Assembly (NCBI GenBank): GCA_963761425.1
Contig: CAVXGQ010000005.1
Coordinates: 434,001-498,000, forward strand
DNA: 64,000 nt
Reading direction: 5' to 3'
Source of the DNA: Bog-793 sp963761425
Lineage (GTDB): Bacteria; Actinomycetota; Acidimicrobiia; Acidimicrobiales; Bog-793
The translations under genes and the position numbers were made by a program. Below are positions 1 through 7,911 of this stretch, one piece after another (the first letter of the stretch is position 1; every line of letters begins with the position of its first letter). Under the pieces are notes generated by a model, which saw nothing but the letters and a program-made list of their open reading frames with translations, made no database searches and was not told the origin of the DNA.

Positions 1-1
1 C

Positions 2-55
2 CACGACAAGGCGCAGCTCAACGAGATCCTGCGCGACGCCGCCGTGACCCCGTGA
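2..55 (+). CDS. C-terminal tail of an upstream gene (partial)
   Basis: Seventeen codons in frame 2 run from the window edge to a TGA and end ...QLNEILRDAAVTP. The tail stops 10 bases before the dapE start, so it probably belongs to the same transcription unit. An ELNE-like ending followed by dapE would fit a tetrahydrodipicolinate N-succinyltransferase (DapD), but too little is visible to identify it. The other forward frames give less protein-like peptides. Confidence 0.4.
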   Translation, partial: HDKAQLNEILRDAAVTP

Positions 56-65
56 CGGTGCGGTC

Positions 66-1139
66 GTGACGGACCTGCTGGAACTCACCGCTGAGCTTGT
101 CGACATCCCCTCGGTGAGTCACGACGAGGCGGCGATCGCCGGGTTTGTGGAGTCCGAGCTGCGGGGCGCAGGCCAGCTGGAGGTGGTGCGAATTGGCGAC
201 AACGTGGTCGCCCGCGCCGCGCCCCGCCGTGACGCCCGGGTGGTTCTCGCCGGGCACCTGGACACCGTCCCGCCGGCTGGCAACCAACGGGCCCGGATCG
301 AAGACGACACCTGCTACGGGCTCGGGAGCGTGGACATGAAAGGGGGAGTCGCGGTCTTGATGGCCCTGGCCCGGCGGCTTGTCGAGCCGCGCTATGACCT
401 CACTTACGTGTTCTATGCCTGTGAGGAGGTCGAAAGGCGCTATTCAGGTCTGGCGGCCGTGGACGCGGCGCGTCCCGACCTGCTCGAGGCGGATGCCGCG
501 CTCCTGCTCGAGCCGACCGGAGCCGTCGTGGAAGCCGGTTGCCAGGGGGTGATGAGGCTCATCCTCACCACCCGGGGCGCCGCCGCCCATGTCGCCCGCC
601 CCTGGGCTGGCGAGAACGCGCTCCACCGTCTCGGCGCGGCGCTGGTGCGGGTGAGCGAATTCGCCGATCGCCGTCCGGTGCTCGACGGCTGCGAATTCCA
701 CGAGTCGCTCCAGGCGGTGTGGGCGGCGGGCGGAGCCCGTAGCAAAGCGAACGTCGTTCCGGACCAGGCGACGGCGCTGCTCAGCTACCGCTTCGCGCCG
801 GACCGCGACCCCGAACAGGCCTTCACGGCAATGAAAGCGCTCCTGGGCTCGGCCCTCGACTACTCGGCCGGAGATTCGATCGAGATCGAGGAGGTCGACT
901 CGGCGGCGCCGCCGGGCCTCGCTCATCCGATTCTCGCCGCGCTGGTCGCCGCCAGTGGAGCTGAGCCGCGGGCCAAGCTGGGATGGACCGACGTCGCGCA
1001 CTTCGTCGAGCGCGGGATACCGGCCACCAACTTCGGCCCCGGTGATCCGGCGTTATGCCACCACGCCGATGAACACGTCAGCCGTGGCGAACTCGAAGCG
1101 GTGTATACGACGCTTCGGACGGTTCTCGGCGGAGCCTGA
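66..1139 (+). CDS. dapE: Succinyl-diaminopimelate desuccinylase
   Basis: M20-family zinc peptidase, 357 residues, GTG start. DapE hydrolyses N-succinyl-LL-2,6-diaminopimelate to LL-diaminopimelate and succinate in the cytoplasm, on the way to meso-DAP for peptidoglycan and to lysine. Visible family features are the first metal-ligand motif AGHLDTVP (about residue 60-67), the second-metal region GLGSVDMKGG, the ACEEVE catalytic glutamate pair (about residue 120), a central dimerisation lid, and the C-terminal HHADEHV metal histidine region. Length matches actinobacterial DapE. mDAP is consistent with the DNPR motif in MurE of this window. It is convergent with lexA, separated by only a few bases. 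Other M20 deacylases such as ArgE are less likely. Confidence 0.88.
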   Translation: MTDLLELTAELVDIPSVSHDEAAIAGFVESELRGAGQLEVVRIGDNVVARAAPRRDARVVLAGHLDTVPPAGNQRARIEDDTCYGLGSVDMKGGVAVLMALARRLVEPRYDLTYVFYACEEVERRYSGLAAVDAARPDLLEADAALLLEPTGAVVEAGCQGVMRLILTTRGAAAHVARPWAGENALHRLGAALVRVSEFADRRPVLDGCEFHESLQAVWAAGGARSKANVVPDQATALLSYRFAPDRDPEQAFTAMKALLGSALDYSAGDSIEIEEVDSAAPPGLAHPILAALVAASGAEPRAKLGWTDVAHFVERGIPATNFGPGDPALCHHADEHVSRGELEAVYTTLRTVLGGA

Positions 1140-1144
1140 ATTCG

Positions 1145-1777
1145 CTACAGACCGCGCAGCACCGTCACGACCTTGCCGTAGATCGTGACCTCCTCGGGAG
1201 CAAGTTCGAGCTCGGGGTAGCTGGGATTGGCGGGGACGAGTACGACGTGGCCCCGCCGACGCCGGTAGGTCTTCACCGTTGCCTCGCCGTCGGGAATGCC
1301 GGCGACGACGACGTCGCCGGGTTCGGCTTCGGGTTGGTGACGGACGACGACCAGGTCGCCGTCGAGGATTCCGGCTTCGATCATCGAATCACCCCGCACC
1401 CGCAGCATGAACAGCTCACCTGGGCCCGTCAGGTCCTCCGGCACCGGAAGGACCTCTTCGACGTTCTCCTTGGCGAGGACGCCGACACCGGCGGCGACGT
1501 TGCCGACGAGGGGCACGTGCGCGACAGGTCGCACCCCGATCGCGGCACCCGAAGACGGCTCGAAGGAGACCTCGATGGCGCGTGGCTTGGTCGGGTCGCG
1601 GCGCAGGTAGCCCTGACGCTGGAGGATCTGCAGATGGGCATGGACGGTCGAGGAGGAGGTGAGCCCGACCGCCTCGCCAATCTCACGCACCGAGGGCGGA
1701 TAGCCCCGCTCGCGCACCTGACGTTCGATGAACTCGAGAATCTGACGACGCTTGCCCGAGAGCTGCGTTTCGGCCAT
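1145..1777 (-). CDS. lexA: LexA SOS repressor
   Basis: Cytoplasmic repressor of the SOS regulon, 210 residues. The N-terminal winged helix-turn-helix (about 1-70, with YPPSVREIGEAVGL and STVHAHL) binds operators. The C-terminal S24 peptidase domain carries the Ala-Gly autocleavage site in GNVAAGVGV, the catalytic serine in GDSM and the general-base lysine in ATVKTY. RecA-ssDNA filaments trigger self-cleavage. The ATG at 1777 gives the canonical MAETQLSGKRRQ start; the frame stays open further upstream but is not conserved. A probable promoter on this strand is TTGCAC (complement of 1847-1852), an 18-nt spacer and TAACTT (complement of 1823-1828). The divergent neighbour is a LysM gene with a LexA operator between them. 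Confidence 0.95.
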   Translation of the reverse strand: MAETQLSGKRRQILEFIERQVRERGYPPSVREIGEAVGLTSSSTVHAHLQILQRQGYLRRDPTKPRAIEVSFEPSSGAAIGVRPVAHVPLVGNVAAGVGVLAKENVEEVLPVPEDLTGPGELFMLRVRGDSMIEAGILDGDLVVVRHQPEAEPGDVVVAGIPDGEATVKTYRRRRGHVVLVPANPSYPELELAPEEVTIYGKVVTVLRGL

Positions 1778-1852
1778 GTGCCCCGCCTTTCGCGAACAGC
1801 CTGCGGCCACGTCCTGGGCCCGAAGTTACATCCCTGTGACACCCGAGTGCAA

Positions 1853-1878
1853 ACATCCGTTCGTGGAACATCCGTTCG
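1853..1878. repeat. Two tandem 11-bp repeats just upstream of lexA promoter
   Basis: The sequence ACATCCGTTCG occurs at 1853-1863 and again at 1868-1878, with 15-bp periodicity. The first copy abuts the proposed lexA -35 hexamer (1847-1852). Each copy carries a GTTCG half-site like those in actinobacterial LexA boxes, and the stretch between them reads GTTC-GTG-GAAC. They may be degenerate auxiliary LexA sites or sites for another regulator. Confidence 0.45.
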
Positions 1879-1886
1879 CTCGGTGG

Positions 1887-1916
1887 TTGACATCGAACAC
1901 ATGTTCGTGCGACGAT
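1887..1916 (+). promoter_or_regulatory. LexA (SOS) box inside promoter of the LysM gene
   Basis: The palindrome TCGAACACATGTTCGT at 1893-1908 matches the actinobacterial SOS box (CGAAC-N4-GTTCG). It lies entirely in the spacer of a promoter with a perfect -35 TTGACA (1887-1892) and a weak -10 GACGAT (1911-1916). LexA bound here would directly block transcription of the LysM gene and could also influence lexA, which is transcribed the other way. Confidence 0.8.
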
Positions 1917-1979
1917 GAGATGTGGACGGGCAGACATATCTACGAAGAAGACGGGTGGTCTTCTCGGTCGGAGGCGGGC

Positions 1980-2381
1980 ATGGCGGCGGTGATCGGTTCT
2001 CTCGGTGACACGAGGGCCCGGGGTGGAGCCCGCAACAGCTACCGAGGCACGAGCCGGGCGACGCTCCGAACGCCACCGGGGTCGTGGTCGGGTCGACCAG
2101 GCTCGGTCGGTCACCGGGCCAGGTGGCGTCAGTCTGTTGGGATTTTGGCGTCCTTTCTGGCGCTTGCCGGGGTGTGGGTCGGGGCGGCGGCGATCCGATC
2201 GACGGAGAACGGCGCTGCGGCCCAGCACGATGTCGTCTACGTCGCCCACCCCGGCGACACCTTGTGGGGGATCGCCACCAGGCTCGACCCGGCGGGCGAC
2301 CCGGAACAGGTCGTCGCGCTGCTGGGAGCCGAGCTCCACGGGGCACCGCTGCGGCCCGGGACCGTCCTCACCGTTCCCTGA
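1980..2381 (+). CDS. SOS-controlled LysM membrane protein, ChiZ/DivS-like
   Basis: Protein of 133 residues with a basic N-terminus, one membrane segment (about residues 55-72, ILASFLALAGVWVGAAA) and a C-terminal LysM peptidoglycan-binding domain (VAHPGDTLWGIATR). In mycobacteria and corynebacteria the gene divergent from lexA and upstream of nrdR encodes a LysM protein (Rv2719c/ChiZ; DivS) that delays septation during DNA damage. Position, topology and the LexA box support the same role here. ATG 1980 is chosen because GGAGGCGG lies just upstream; an in-frame ATG at 1920 would add 20 residues. Sequence identity outside LysM is low in this family, so the function is inferred from context. Confidence 0.75.
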   Translation: MAAVIGSLGDTRARGGARNSYRGTSRATLRTPPGSWSGRPGSVGHRARWRQSVGILASFLALAGVWVGAAAIRSTENGAAAQHDVVYVAHPGDTLWGIATRLDPAGDPEQVVALLGAELHGAPLRPGTVLTVP

Positions 2382-2442
2382 CCTGGACGGCTGCCTGCGG
2401 TTCGGGCCAGGTTCGTCGCTGTGGGAGCGCTACTCTCCGGCA

Positions 2443-2961
2443 GTGCGCTGTCCGAGGTGCTCGGCCCGCGATGATCATGTCGTTGACTCCCGCGAGATCG
2501 ACCACGGTGAGTCCATCCGCCGTCGGCGAGAGTGCCGTCGGTGCGGCTATCGCTTCACGACGCTGGAGCGACTGGGGGGGACGGTCACCTTCGTCGTGAA
2601 GAGATCGGCCGAGCGGGAGCCGTTCTCTCGGGAGAAGATCGCTGCTGGGGTGCGGGCGGCCTGTAAGAACCGGCCGGTCGACGAGAACAACATCGACACG
2701 CTCGCGGTGGCGGTCGAGAACGAGTTCGCCCACGCCGGACGGGACGTGACGAGCGTGCAGATCGGCGTCTCGGTGCTCGACCGTCTCCGTGAACTCGACG
2801 AGGTGGCCTACATACGGTTCGCCAGTGTGTACAAGGGTTTCGAGAACCTCGGCGATTTCCAGCGGGAGGCCGGCCTGTTGACAAAGGCGACGGCCCCGAA
2901 GCAGCACCGGACGACCGAGGCGGTGTCGGCCTCTCCCGTCGCGGATCGAACCTCGGACTGA
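2443..2961 (+). CDS. nrdR: Transcriptional repressor NrdR of ribonucleotide reductase genes
   Basis: 172 residues, GTG start. The N-terminal zinc ribbon has CPRC and CRRC pairs. The following ATP-cone domain (about 45-135, starting VVKRSAEREPFSREKI) senses ATP/dATP and controls binding to NrdR boxes upstream of nrd operons. The signature FASVYKGFENL is present near residue 125. The lexA-LysM-nrdR order is conserved in actinobacteria. The last 25 residues are a non-conserved tail. The partner nrd operon is not in this window. Confidence 0.93.
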   Translation: MRCPRCSARDDHVVDSREIDHGESIRRRRECRRCGYRFTTLERLGGTVTFVVKRSAEREPFSREKIAAGVRAACKNRPVDENNIDTLAVAVENEFAHAGRDVTSVQIGVSVLDRLRELDEVAYIRFASVYKGFENLGDFQREAGLLTKATAPKQHRTTEAVSASPVADRTSD

Positions 2962-2967
2962 GCGGCC

Positions 2968-3681
2968 GTGCCGGTCGAACTCCTCGCCGAGGCGCCGCGC
3001 CGGGCGGTCGCCATCTATGCCCATCCTGACGACTCCGACGTCTCGTGTGGGGGAACCCTGGCGAAATGGGCGGACGCCGGCTGCACGGTCGATCTCATCG
3101 TGTGTGCGGCCGGTGACAAGGGCACGCGGGATGCCGCGATAAACCCCGACGCCCTGGTGGTCGCTCGCGGGCACGAAATCGAGGCGGCGGCGCGGGTCCT
3201 CGGGCTGTCGGGCGTGCACCGACTCGGTCGTCCCGACGGGGAGTTCGAGAACGATGCGGATCTCCGCCGGGAACTGGTTCAGTTGCTGCGCGAACTTCGC
3301 CCGGAAGTCTTGGTGTGCCCAGATCCGCTCGCGGTGTTCTTCGGCGAGCACTACTACAACCATCGCGACCACCGCGTGGTGGGTTTCGCAGCCCTCGACG
3401 CCGTCGCGCCGGCCGCGGCGTCTCCGCTGTACTTCCCCGACGCCGGCCCACCCCACGCCGTCGACTACGCCCTGTTGTCCGGCTCGCTGGAGCCGAACGT
3501 CTACGTCGACGTGACCGCGACCGTCGCACGTAAGGCCGACGCGGTCTGCTGTCACGTCAGCCAGCTTGTCGACGGGGGGGAGTCGTTCCGTCCGGTGATG
3601 GAAGCGCGCGCGGCCGAGGCGGGACGGGCGGCGGGGGTTGACTACGCCGAGGCGTTCCGCCGGGTCTGGCTCGGACACTAG
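2968..3681 (+). CDS. PIG-L/LmbE-family N-deacetylase
   Basis: 237 residues, GTG start, 6 bases after nrdR and probably cotranscribed. The zinc-binding motif HPDDSD (about residues 18-23) and the later HRDH (about residue 133) match PIG-L deacetylases, which remove acetyl groups from GlcNAc-type substrates. Actinobacterial members include MshB (mycothiol synthesis) and Mca (detoxification amidase). The protein is shorter than both (about 290-300 residues), so the exact substrate cannot be assigned. Confidence 0.8.
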   Translation: MPVELLAEAPRRAVAIYAHPDDSDVSCGGTLAKWADAGCTVDLIVCAAGDKGTRDAAINPDALVVARGHEIEAAARVLGLSGVHRLGRPDGEFENDADLRRELVQLLRELRPEVLVCPDPLAVFFGEHYYNHRDHRVVGFAALDAVAPAAASPLYFPDAGPPHAVDYALLSGSLEPNVYVDVTATVARKADAVCCHVSQLVDGGESFRPVMEARAAEAGRAAGVDYAEAFRRVWLGH

Positions 3682-3700
3682 GAAGAGGACCGAGGCGACC

Positions 3701-5017
3701 ATGCCTGGAGCCGGGCGATTCGGCGTCCCGACTCCTCGGTCGGAGGACACCGTTCCGGCTACCGACGTCCTCCATCTCGACATGGACGCCTTCTTCGCGG
3801 CCGTCGAGGTGCTCGCGGACCCCTCGCTCGCCGGTCGGCGGGTTGTCGTCGGCGGGACCGGGCCGCGTTCCGTCGTCGCCTCGGCCTCGTACGAGGCGCG
3901 GGTGTTCGGTGTGCGATCGGCGATGCCGATCGCCGAGGCGCGCCGGCGTTGTCCCGGTCTGGTGATCGTCGGCGCCCACCACCAGGAGTACCAGGAGACG
4001 AGCGCCGCTTTGATCGCCCTCTGCCACGAGGTCACCCCGATCGTCGAGCCGATCTCGATCGATGAAGCCTTTCTCGATCTGTCCGGCGCCCACCGCTTGC
4101 TCGGCGACAGCCGGGCGATCGCCACCAACCTGCGCCAGCGGGTGCTGGACGAGCTCCACCTCTCCTGTTCCATCGGGGTCGGGAGGACCAAACTCGTCGC
4201 CAAGCTGGCCTCGAGGGCGGCGAAACCGCGTGTCCGACCGGACGGGTTCGACCCGGGACCCGGGGTGGTCGTGGTCGGGGCTCCTGACGAGCTTGCCTTC
4301 CTCCACGCCCACCCGGTGCGGGCGGTTCCCGGCATCGGGCCGGCCACCGCGGAGCGACTGCGACGGGTCGGCGTGACGACCGTGGGGGACCTGGCCCTGC
4401 TCGGGCGGGAGCGGCTGGTCGCGATGTTCGGCCAATCACACGGAACGATGCTCGGCGACCTCGCCTCCGGGAAGGACGACCGCCCGGTGGTGACCGAGCG
4501 GGTGGTCCGCTCGATAAGTCACGAGCGGACCTTCGACGTCGACGACCACGACGTCGAATCACTTCTCAGCAAGGCCCGGGAACTCGCGGTCTCGGTGGCG
4601 GCGCGCTGCCGAGCCCGCGGCGTCGCGGCCCGCACCATCTCGGTGAAGGTGCGGTTTGGCGATTTCGAGACCATTGAACGGTCTCGATCCCTCGACCGCG
4701 CGGTGGCCACGGCAGCAGAGATCGCCCAGGTCGCGACGGCGCTGCTCGCCACCGTCGACCTCGGCCGGGGCGTACGGCTGCTCGGGGTTTCGGTGTCGCA
4801 CTTCGGGGAGGCGAATCGCGACGAGGCCGCCCAGCTCGGACTGTTCGCGGCCGCGGTTTCCCATCCGGAGCGAGCCGAGGCGGCGGGCCACGGCAGCGAG
4901 GTGGAGCGGGCGGCGGACGAGATCCGCCGCCGCTTCGGGCCCGGGGCCATCACCTCGGTGGCGGCGGCGGCACGCCGCGACCCCCCGGCCCGCCGTCCCG
5001 GTCGGGAGCGGCGCTAA
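3701..5017 (+). CDS. dinB: DNA polymerase IV (Y family)
   Basis: 438 residues. Error-prone translesion polymerase. Catalytic motifs are HLDMDAFFAAVE (metal-binding Asp, about residues 25-36), SYEARVFGV (about 60-68) and SIDEAFLDL (second acidic pair, about 118). The thumb has helix-hairpin-helix segments (VPGIGPATAERL), and the little-finger domain follows. The ATG at 3701 comes just after the deacetylase stop and is preceded by GGAAGAGGACC. No clear LexA box was seen immediately upstream, so SOS control of this copy is not shown. The C-terminal beta-clamp peptide is probably QLGLF near residue 385. Confidence 0.92.
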   Translation: MPGAGRFGVPTPRSEDTVPATDVLHLDMDAFFAAVEVLADPSLAGRRVVVGGTGPRSVVASASYEARVFGVRSAMPIAEARRRCPGLVIVGAHHQEYQETSAALIALCHEVTPIVEPISIDEAFLDLSGAHRLLGDSRAIATNLRQRVLDELHLSCSIGVGRTKLVAKLASRAAKPRVRPDGFDPGPGVVVVGAPDELAFLHAHPVRAVPGIGPATAERLRRVGVTTVGDLALLGRERLVAMFGQSHGTMLGDLASGKDDRPVVTERVVRSISHERTFDVDDHDVESLLSKARELAVSVAARCRARGVAARTISVKVRFGDFETIERSRSLDRAVATAAEIAQVATALLATVDLGRGVRLLGVSVSHFGEANRDEAAQLGLFAAAVSHPERAEAAGHGSEVERAADEIRRRFGPGAITSVAAAARRDPPARRPGRERR

Positions 5018-5162
5018 AGGCCGATTCCGTCGCCGCGCACCCGGTAGGCCTGGCGCGAGAATGGTCGCGCGCGATGACCGGTGCCTCCGGGATTAGCGTT
5101 GCCAGCGGATGCCGGGGCTCGGGCATCGTCGGGCCGATCGGTGCGGCAAGAAGGGGGAGAGG

Positions 5163-5540
5163 GTGCCGCTTTCCGAGGATGAGCAGCGCATTCTCCACGA
5201 GATGGAGCAGAAGCTCTTCGAGCACGACCGCGGTTTCGCGAACCGGGTCCGGCCCAAGCGCTCGCGTTCTCTCGCCGGTCGCTCCATGCGTTGGTCGGCG
5301 CTCATTTTCGTGCTGGGGTTCGTCGTGCTGCTCGTCTCGTTCCGCTCTTCCACGTTGATCGGAACCTTCGGGTTTCTCGTCATGCTGGTGGCGGCGCTGC
5401 AGTTCGAGCGCAGCGCGTGTCAGGCCTTCGGGCGGGCCGGGGCCGCCTCGGGCCGGGGTAAGGCCGGGCCACGGCCGCTGACCGAGGAGCTCGCCATGTT
5501 CGGCCGGCGCCTGCGCTCCCGGTTCGGACGCGAGCGCTGA
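5163..5540 (+). CDS. DUF3040 two-helix membrane protein
   Basis: 125 residues. The N-terminus LSEDEQRILHEMEQ is the hallmark of the actinobacterial DUF3040 family, whose function is unknown. Two hydrophobic segments follow (about residues 42-60 and 64-80), then a basic tail. The GTG at 5163 is preceded by a strong AAGGGGGAGAGG ribosome site. In other actinobacteria a DUF3040 gene commonly lies beside dinB or upstream of the mraZ cluster; here it follows dinB. Confidence 0.8.
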   Translation: MPLSEDEQRILHEMEQKLFEHDRGFANRVRPKRSRSLAGRSMRWSALIFVLGFVVLLVSFRSSTLIGTFGFLVMLVAALQFERSACQAFGRAGAASGRGKAGPRPLTEELAMFGRRLRSRFGRER

Positions 5541-5545
5541 ACACC

Positions 5546-5839
5546 TTGGACCGTGCCGGAGGCGCGGCCCTGCTGCGACTGGGCTTGTCGACGGGCGCGG
5601 TGCTCATCCGCCGACCACGCCTGGCGCCGTCGGCGGTGCGGCTGGGCGTCGATCTGGTTCCGAGGCGTTGGTGGCGGCGTCGCCCGTTCCTGCCGTTGCC
5701 GGACCGGCGGTGGATCGCCTTCCGTATGGAGGTCGCCTACGGTGACGCCAGCGCGATCCCGTCCGCCGAGGACCTTGCCGACTACCTGGAATGGGCCCAT
5801 CAAATGCGGGCACTGAGGGGGACCTTGCGCCTCCGGTGA
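5546..5839 (+). CDS. Small basic hypothetical protein
   Basis: 97 residues from a TTG start 5 bases after the DUF3040 stop, so probably translationally coupled. It is Arg-rich with several Trp and Pro residues (VPRRWWRRRPFLPLP) and an acidic C-terminal part (SAEDLADYLEWAHQMR). No known domain is recognised. Coding is supported by spacing and codon bias. Confidence 0.5.
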   Translation: MDRAGGAALLRLGLSTGAVLIRRPRLAPSAVRLGVDLVPRRWWRRRPFLPLPDRRWIAFRMEVAYGDASAIPSAEDLADYLEWAHQMRALRGTLRLR

Positions 5840-5905
5840 AAGGTCACGCGCTAGCCTCGCCGGAGATGGCGCGGGCCGACACTTTCCAGAGTCACCGGAC
5901 CTGAC

Positions 5906-6422
5906 GTGAACGGCAGATCTCTCGTCCTCAACGCCACCTACGAGCCGATCTGCGTCGTGTCGTCGCGGGCGCGCCCTGGTGCTCGTGATCGGGGAGAAGG
6001 CCGAACTGGTCCACGACACCGGGCGCTACTACCACGCCGAACGGGTCGCCTTTCCCGAGCCGTCGGTCGTCCGGCTGACCCACTACGTCCGCGTGCCGTG
6101 TCAGGCACGGATCGCCATCACCCGACGCAGCGTGTTCGCCCGCGACGGCCATCGCTGCCAATACTGTGGCGGCCAGGCCGAGAACATCGACCACGTCACA
6201 CCGAAAAGTCGCGGTGGGGCGCACATCTGGGAAAACGTCGTCGCGGCGTGCCGACGCTGCAATGCGCTGAAACAGGACCGACTCCTGGAAGAGACGGGGC
6301 TCACCCTGCGGCGTGTGCCGCACACCCCGCGTTCCCGGGTTTGGCTGCTCGCCGCCAGCGGAGACCTGCGCGCCGAGTGGGAGCCTTATGTAGCGCCCAA
6401 CTCCGAGCGCGCCGCCGGCTAG
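5906..6422 (+). CDS. HNH endonuclease with apparent +1 frameshift
   Basis: Small HNH nuclease of the actinobacterial type starting RSLVLNATYEP. The first part (GTG 5906 to about 5968) reads VLNATYEPICVVSSR. The rest (from about 5970 to 6422) reads RALVLVIGEKAELV and carries the nuclease core: RDGHRCQYCGG, the IDHVTPKSRGG catalytic His region, and CRRCNALK zinc cysteines. Joining them needs one base skipped in the GGG at 5967-5969. The conserved family sequence crosses that point without a gap, so a sequencing insertion is the simplest explanation. The biological target is unknown; it is a common housekeeping-like gene in actinobacteria. Confidence 0.8.
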
Positions 6423-6432
6423 CGGAAACGCC

Positions 6433-7350
6433 GTGCCGGGGCCGACGCCATCCTGGCGCGGCGGATGGCGGCTGGTCGTGCGGCGGGGTCCTCCCCGGGA
6501 GCTGGTGGCGTCGGGACCCGACCCGTCCGGGCGGCGCCTCGCCTGCCTTTGCCACCCCACGACGCCGGCGGTGGTGATCGGCCGCGGGCAGCGGGAGGCC
6601 GACTTCGACGGGCAACGATGCGCGCGAGAAGGCCTCGATCTGGTGCGCCGTCGCAGCGGCGGCGGTGCGGTCCTCGTCGTGCCGGCAGGGCAGATCTGGC
6701 TCGACCTGTTCGTGCCGGCCTCGGACCCTCTGTTCGATCGCGACGTGGTGCGCGCCTCATCCTGGGTCGGCGCCTTGTGGCGTGACGCGCTCGGGGCCGC
6801 GTCCGGGGAGGGGGGCGAGCTAGCGGTTCACGAGGGCAGGCTGGTCGCCACGGCGTGGTCGGCAAGCGTCTGCTTCTCCGGCATCGGACCGGGGGAGGTG
6901 ACCCGTGACGGTCGAAAGGTGACCGGGCTGGCCCAGCGGCGCGACCGCACCGGGGCGTGGTTTTTCACCATGGCGCTCGTCCGCTCGGCTCAGCACCTTC
7001 TCGCCCCGCTTCTTTCGGTGGGAGCGGACCAGCGCGCCGCGATCGGCCGGTCGCTCCGTGACGAGACCGCGGTGATTGGCTGTGCGGCCGGGGATCTGGA
7101 AGAGGCGCTCGGCCGGTCGCTCGGCGGGGGGTGGTCAGCGGGCGAAGACGTGCCAGCCCAGCCACATCCACCCCACCGCGAACGCGAGCCGTCCGGCCGG
7201 GAAGCCGACGATCCAGGTGACGGCGTCGCCGATCCCCGGGAATCGGTGGCGCGTCGACCACGCGCCGATCTCGAGCAGGGCGAACAACGCCACCAGGACC
7301 AGCCACGCCGCGATGGTGAGACCACGGTCATTCATCGGCGGACCAGGTAG
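6433..7350 (+). CDS. Lipoate-protein ligase A-like protein
   Basis: The first ~235 residues show the biotin/lipoate ligase fold: VVIGRGQ, the signature RRRSGGGAVL (about residue 75) and GRKVTGLAQRRDRTGAWF (about residue 158), which carries the ligase lysine. Members transfer lipoate or octanoate to carrier domains of 2-oxoacid dehydrogenases or GcvH; the exact substrate is not determinable. After about residue 232 (about 7130) the reading frame runs without a stop for 73 more residues opposite a convergent membrane-protein gene, and its composition there (charged, Arg/Glu/Pro-rich) looks like antisense. The true C-terminus is therefore uncertain. Confidence 0.65.
   Translation: MPGPTPSWRGGWRLVVRRGPPRELVASGPDPSGRRLACLCHPTTPAVVIGRGQREADFDGQRCAREGLDLVRRRSGGGAVLVVPAGQIWLDLFVPASDPLFDRDVVRASSWVGALWRDALGAASGEGGELAVHEGRLVATAWSASVCFSGIGPGEVTRDGRKVTGLAQRRDRTGAWFFTMALVRSAQHLLAPLLSVGADQRAAIGRSLRDETAVIGCAAGDLEEALGRSLGGGWSAGEDVPAQPHPPHREREPSGREADDPGDGVADPRESVARRPRADLEQGEQRHQDQPRRDGETTVIHRRTR
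7135..7335 (-). CDS. Small two-helix membrane protein
   Basis: 66 residues from the ATG at 7335, which overlaps the preceding stop as ATGA, so the two genes are translationally coupled. It has two hydrophobic helices (about residues 6-23 and 44-63) separated by a loop WSTRHRFPGIGDAVTW. It resembles short actinobacterial membrane proteins that follow a three-helix membrane protein, of unknown function. Confidence 0.65.
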   Translation of the reverse strand: MNDRGLTIAAWLVLVALFALLEIGAWSTRHRFPGIGDAVTWIVGFPAGRLAFAVGWMWLGWHVFAR

Positions 7351-7760
7351 CCACCGAGGGCGAGCCACGCCGCGAAGAGCACTCCTCGTGACCAGGGTTG
7401 TGCCGCGACCTCGGTGAGGAAGTAGCTGACGGTCGGGTGGGCGATCCTCGGCGACAGGAAGTAGTTCCACAGCTCGAAGGCGATCGCCACCGCCGCGAGC
7501 GCCCCCCAGATGGCGAAGCCGACGGAGGGGGCGGACCGCTTTCTGGCAGGTGTCGGACGGGCTTGGTCCGAAGCTTTCATCCCCTCCCGTCGGGGTCTCC
7601 CGGTGGCGGGTCTCCAGGTGAGGACGGCGATCTCGGCCACCACGAACAGACCGATCACCGAGCCGGTGACGACCTCGGCGCCGGTCGAGAAGGCGGTGGT
7701 GAAGCTCGCCACGATGGCGACTGCCACCCCCGCCCCGACGGGTCCGACCAGACGCCGCAC
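7332..7760 (-). CDS. Hypothetical membrane protein
   Basis: 142 residues if translation starts at the GTG at 7760. Hydrophobic segments lie at about residues 6-24, 28-45, 75-95 and 118-135, with a basic cytoplasmic loop (WRPATGRPRREG). It is coupled to the smaller membrane gene downstream. The open frame extends upstream to 7928 but that part is Arg/Pro-rich and overlaps the divergent DprE2-like gene. No function can be assigned. Confidence 0.6.
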   Translation of the reverse strand: MRRLVGPVGAGVAVAIVASFTTAFSTGAEVVTGSVIGLFVVAEIAVLTWRPATGRPRREGMKASDQARPTPARKRSAPSVGFAIWGALAAVAIAFELWNYFLSPRIAHPTVSYFLTEVAAQPWSRGVLFAAWLALGGYLVRR

Positions 7761-7911
7761 CTCGGCATTGTGGCGCCTGGGAGGGTGGCCTGTCCGGCTA
7801 CGACGCCGGCGGGTCCGAGGGCCACCCGGCGCATCGCCCGCGCCGACGTGAGATGATCCTGGTCGCGGGCATTTCGGTGGGCGTGAGCTCGCTCCACAGA
7901 CGGGGGCTGAG

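Noticed and set aside
2368..4347. 659-residue minus-strand frame
   Set aside because: Antisense to nrdR, the PIG-L deacetylase and dinB, all well supported. No motif is visible.
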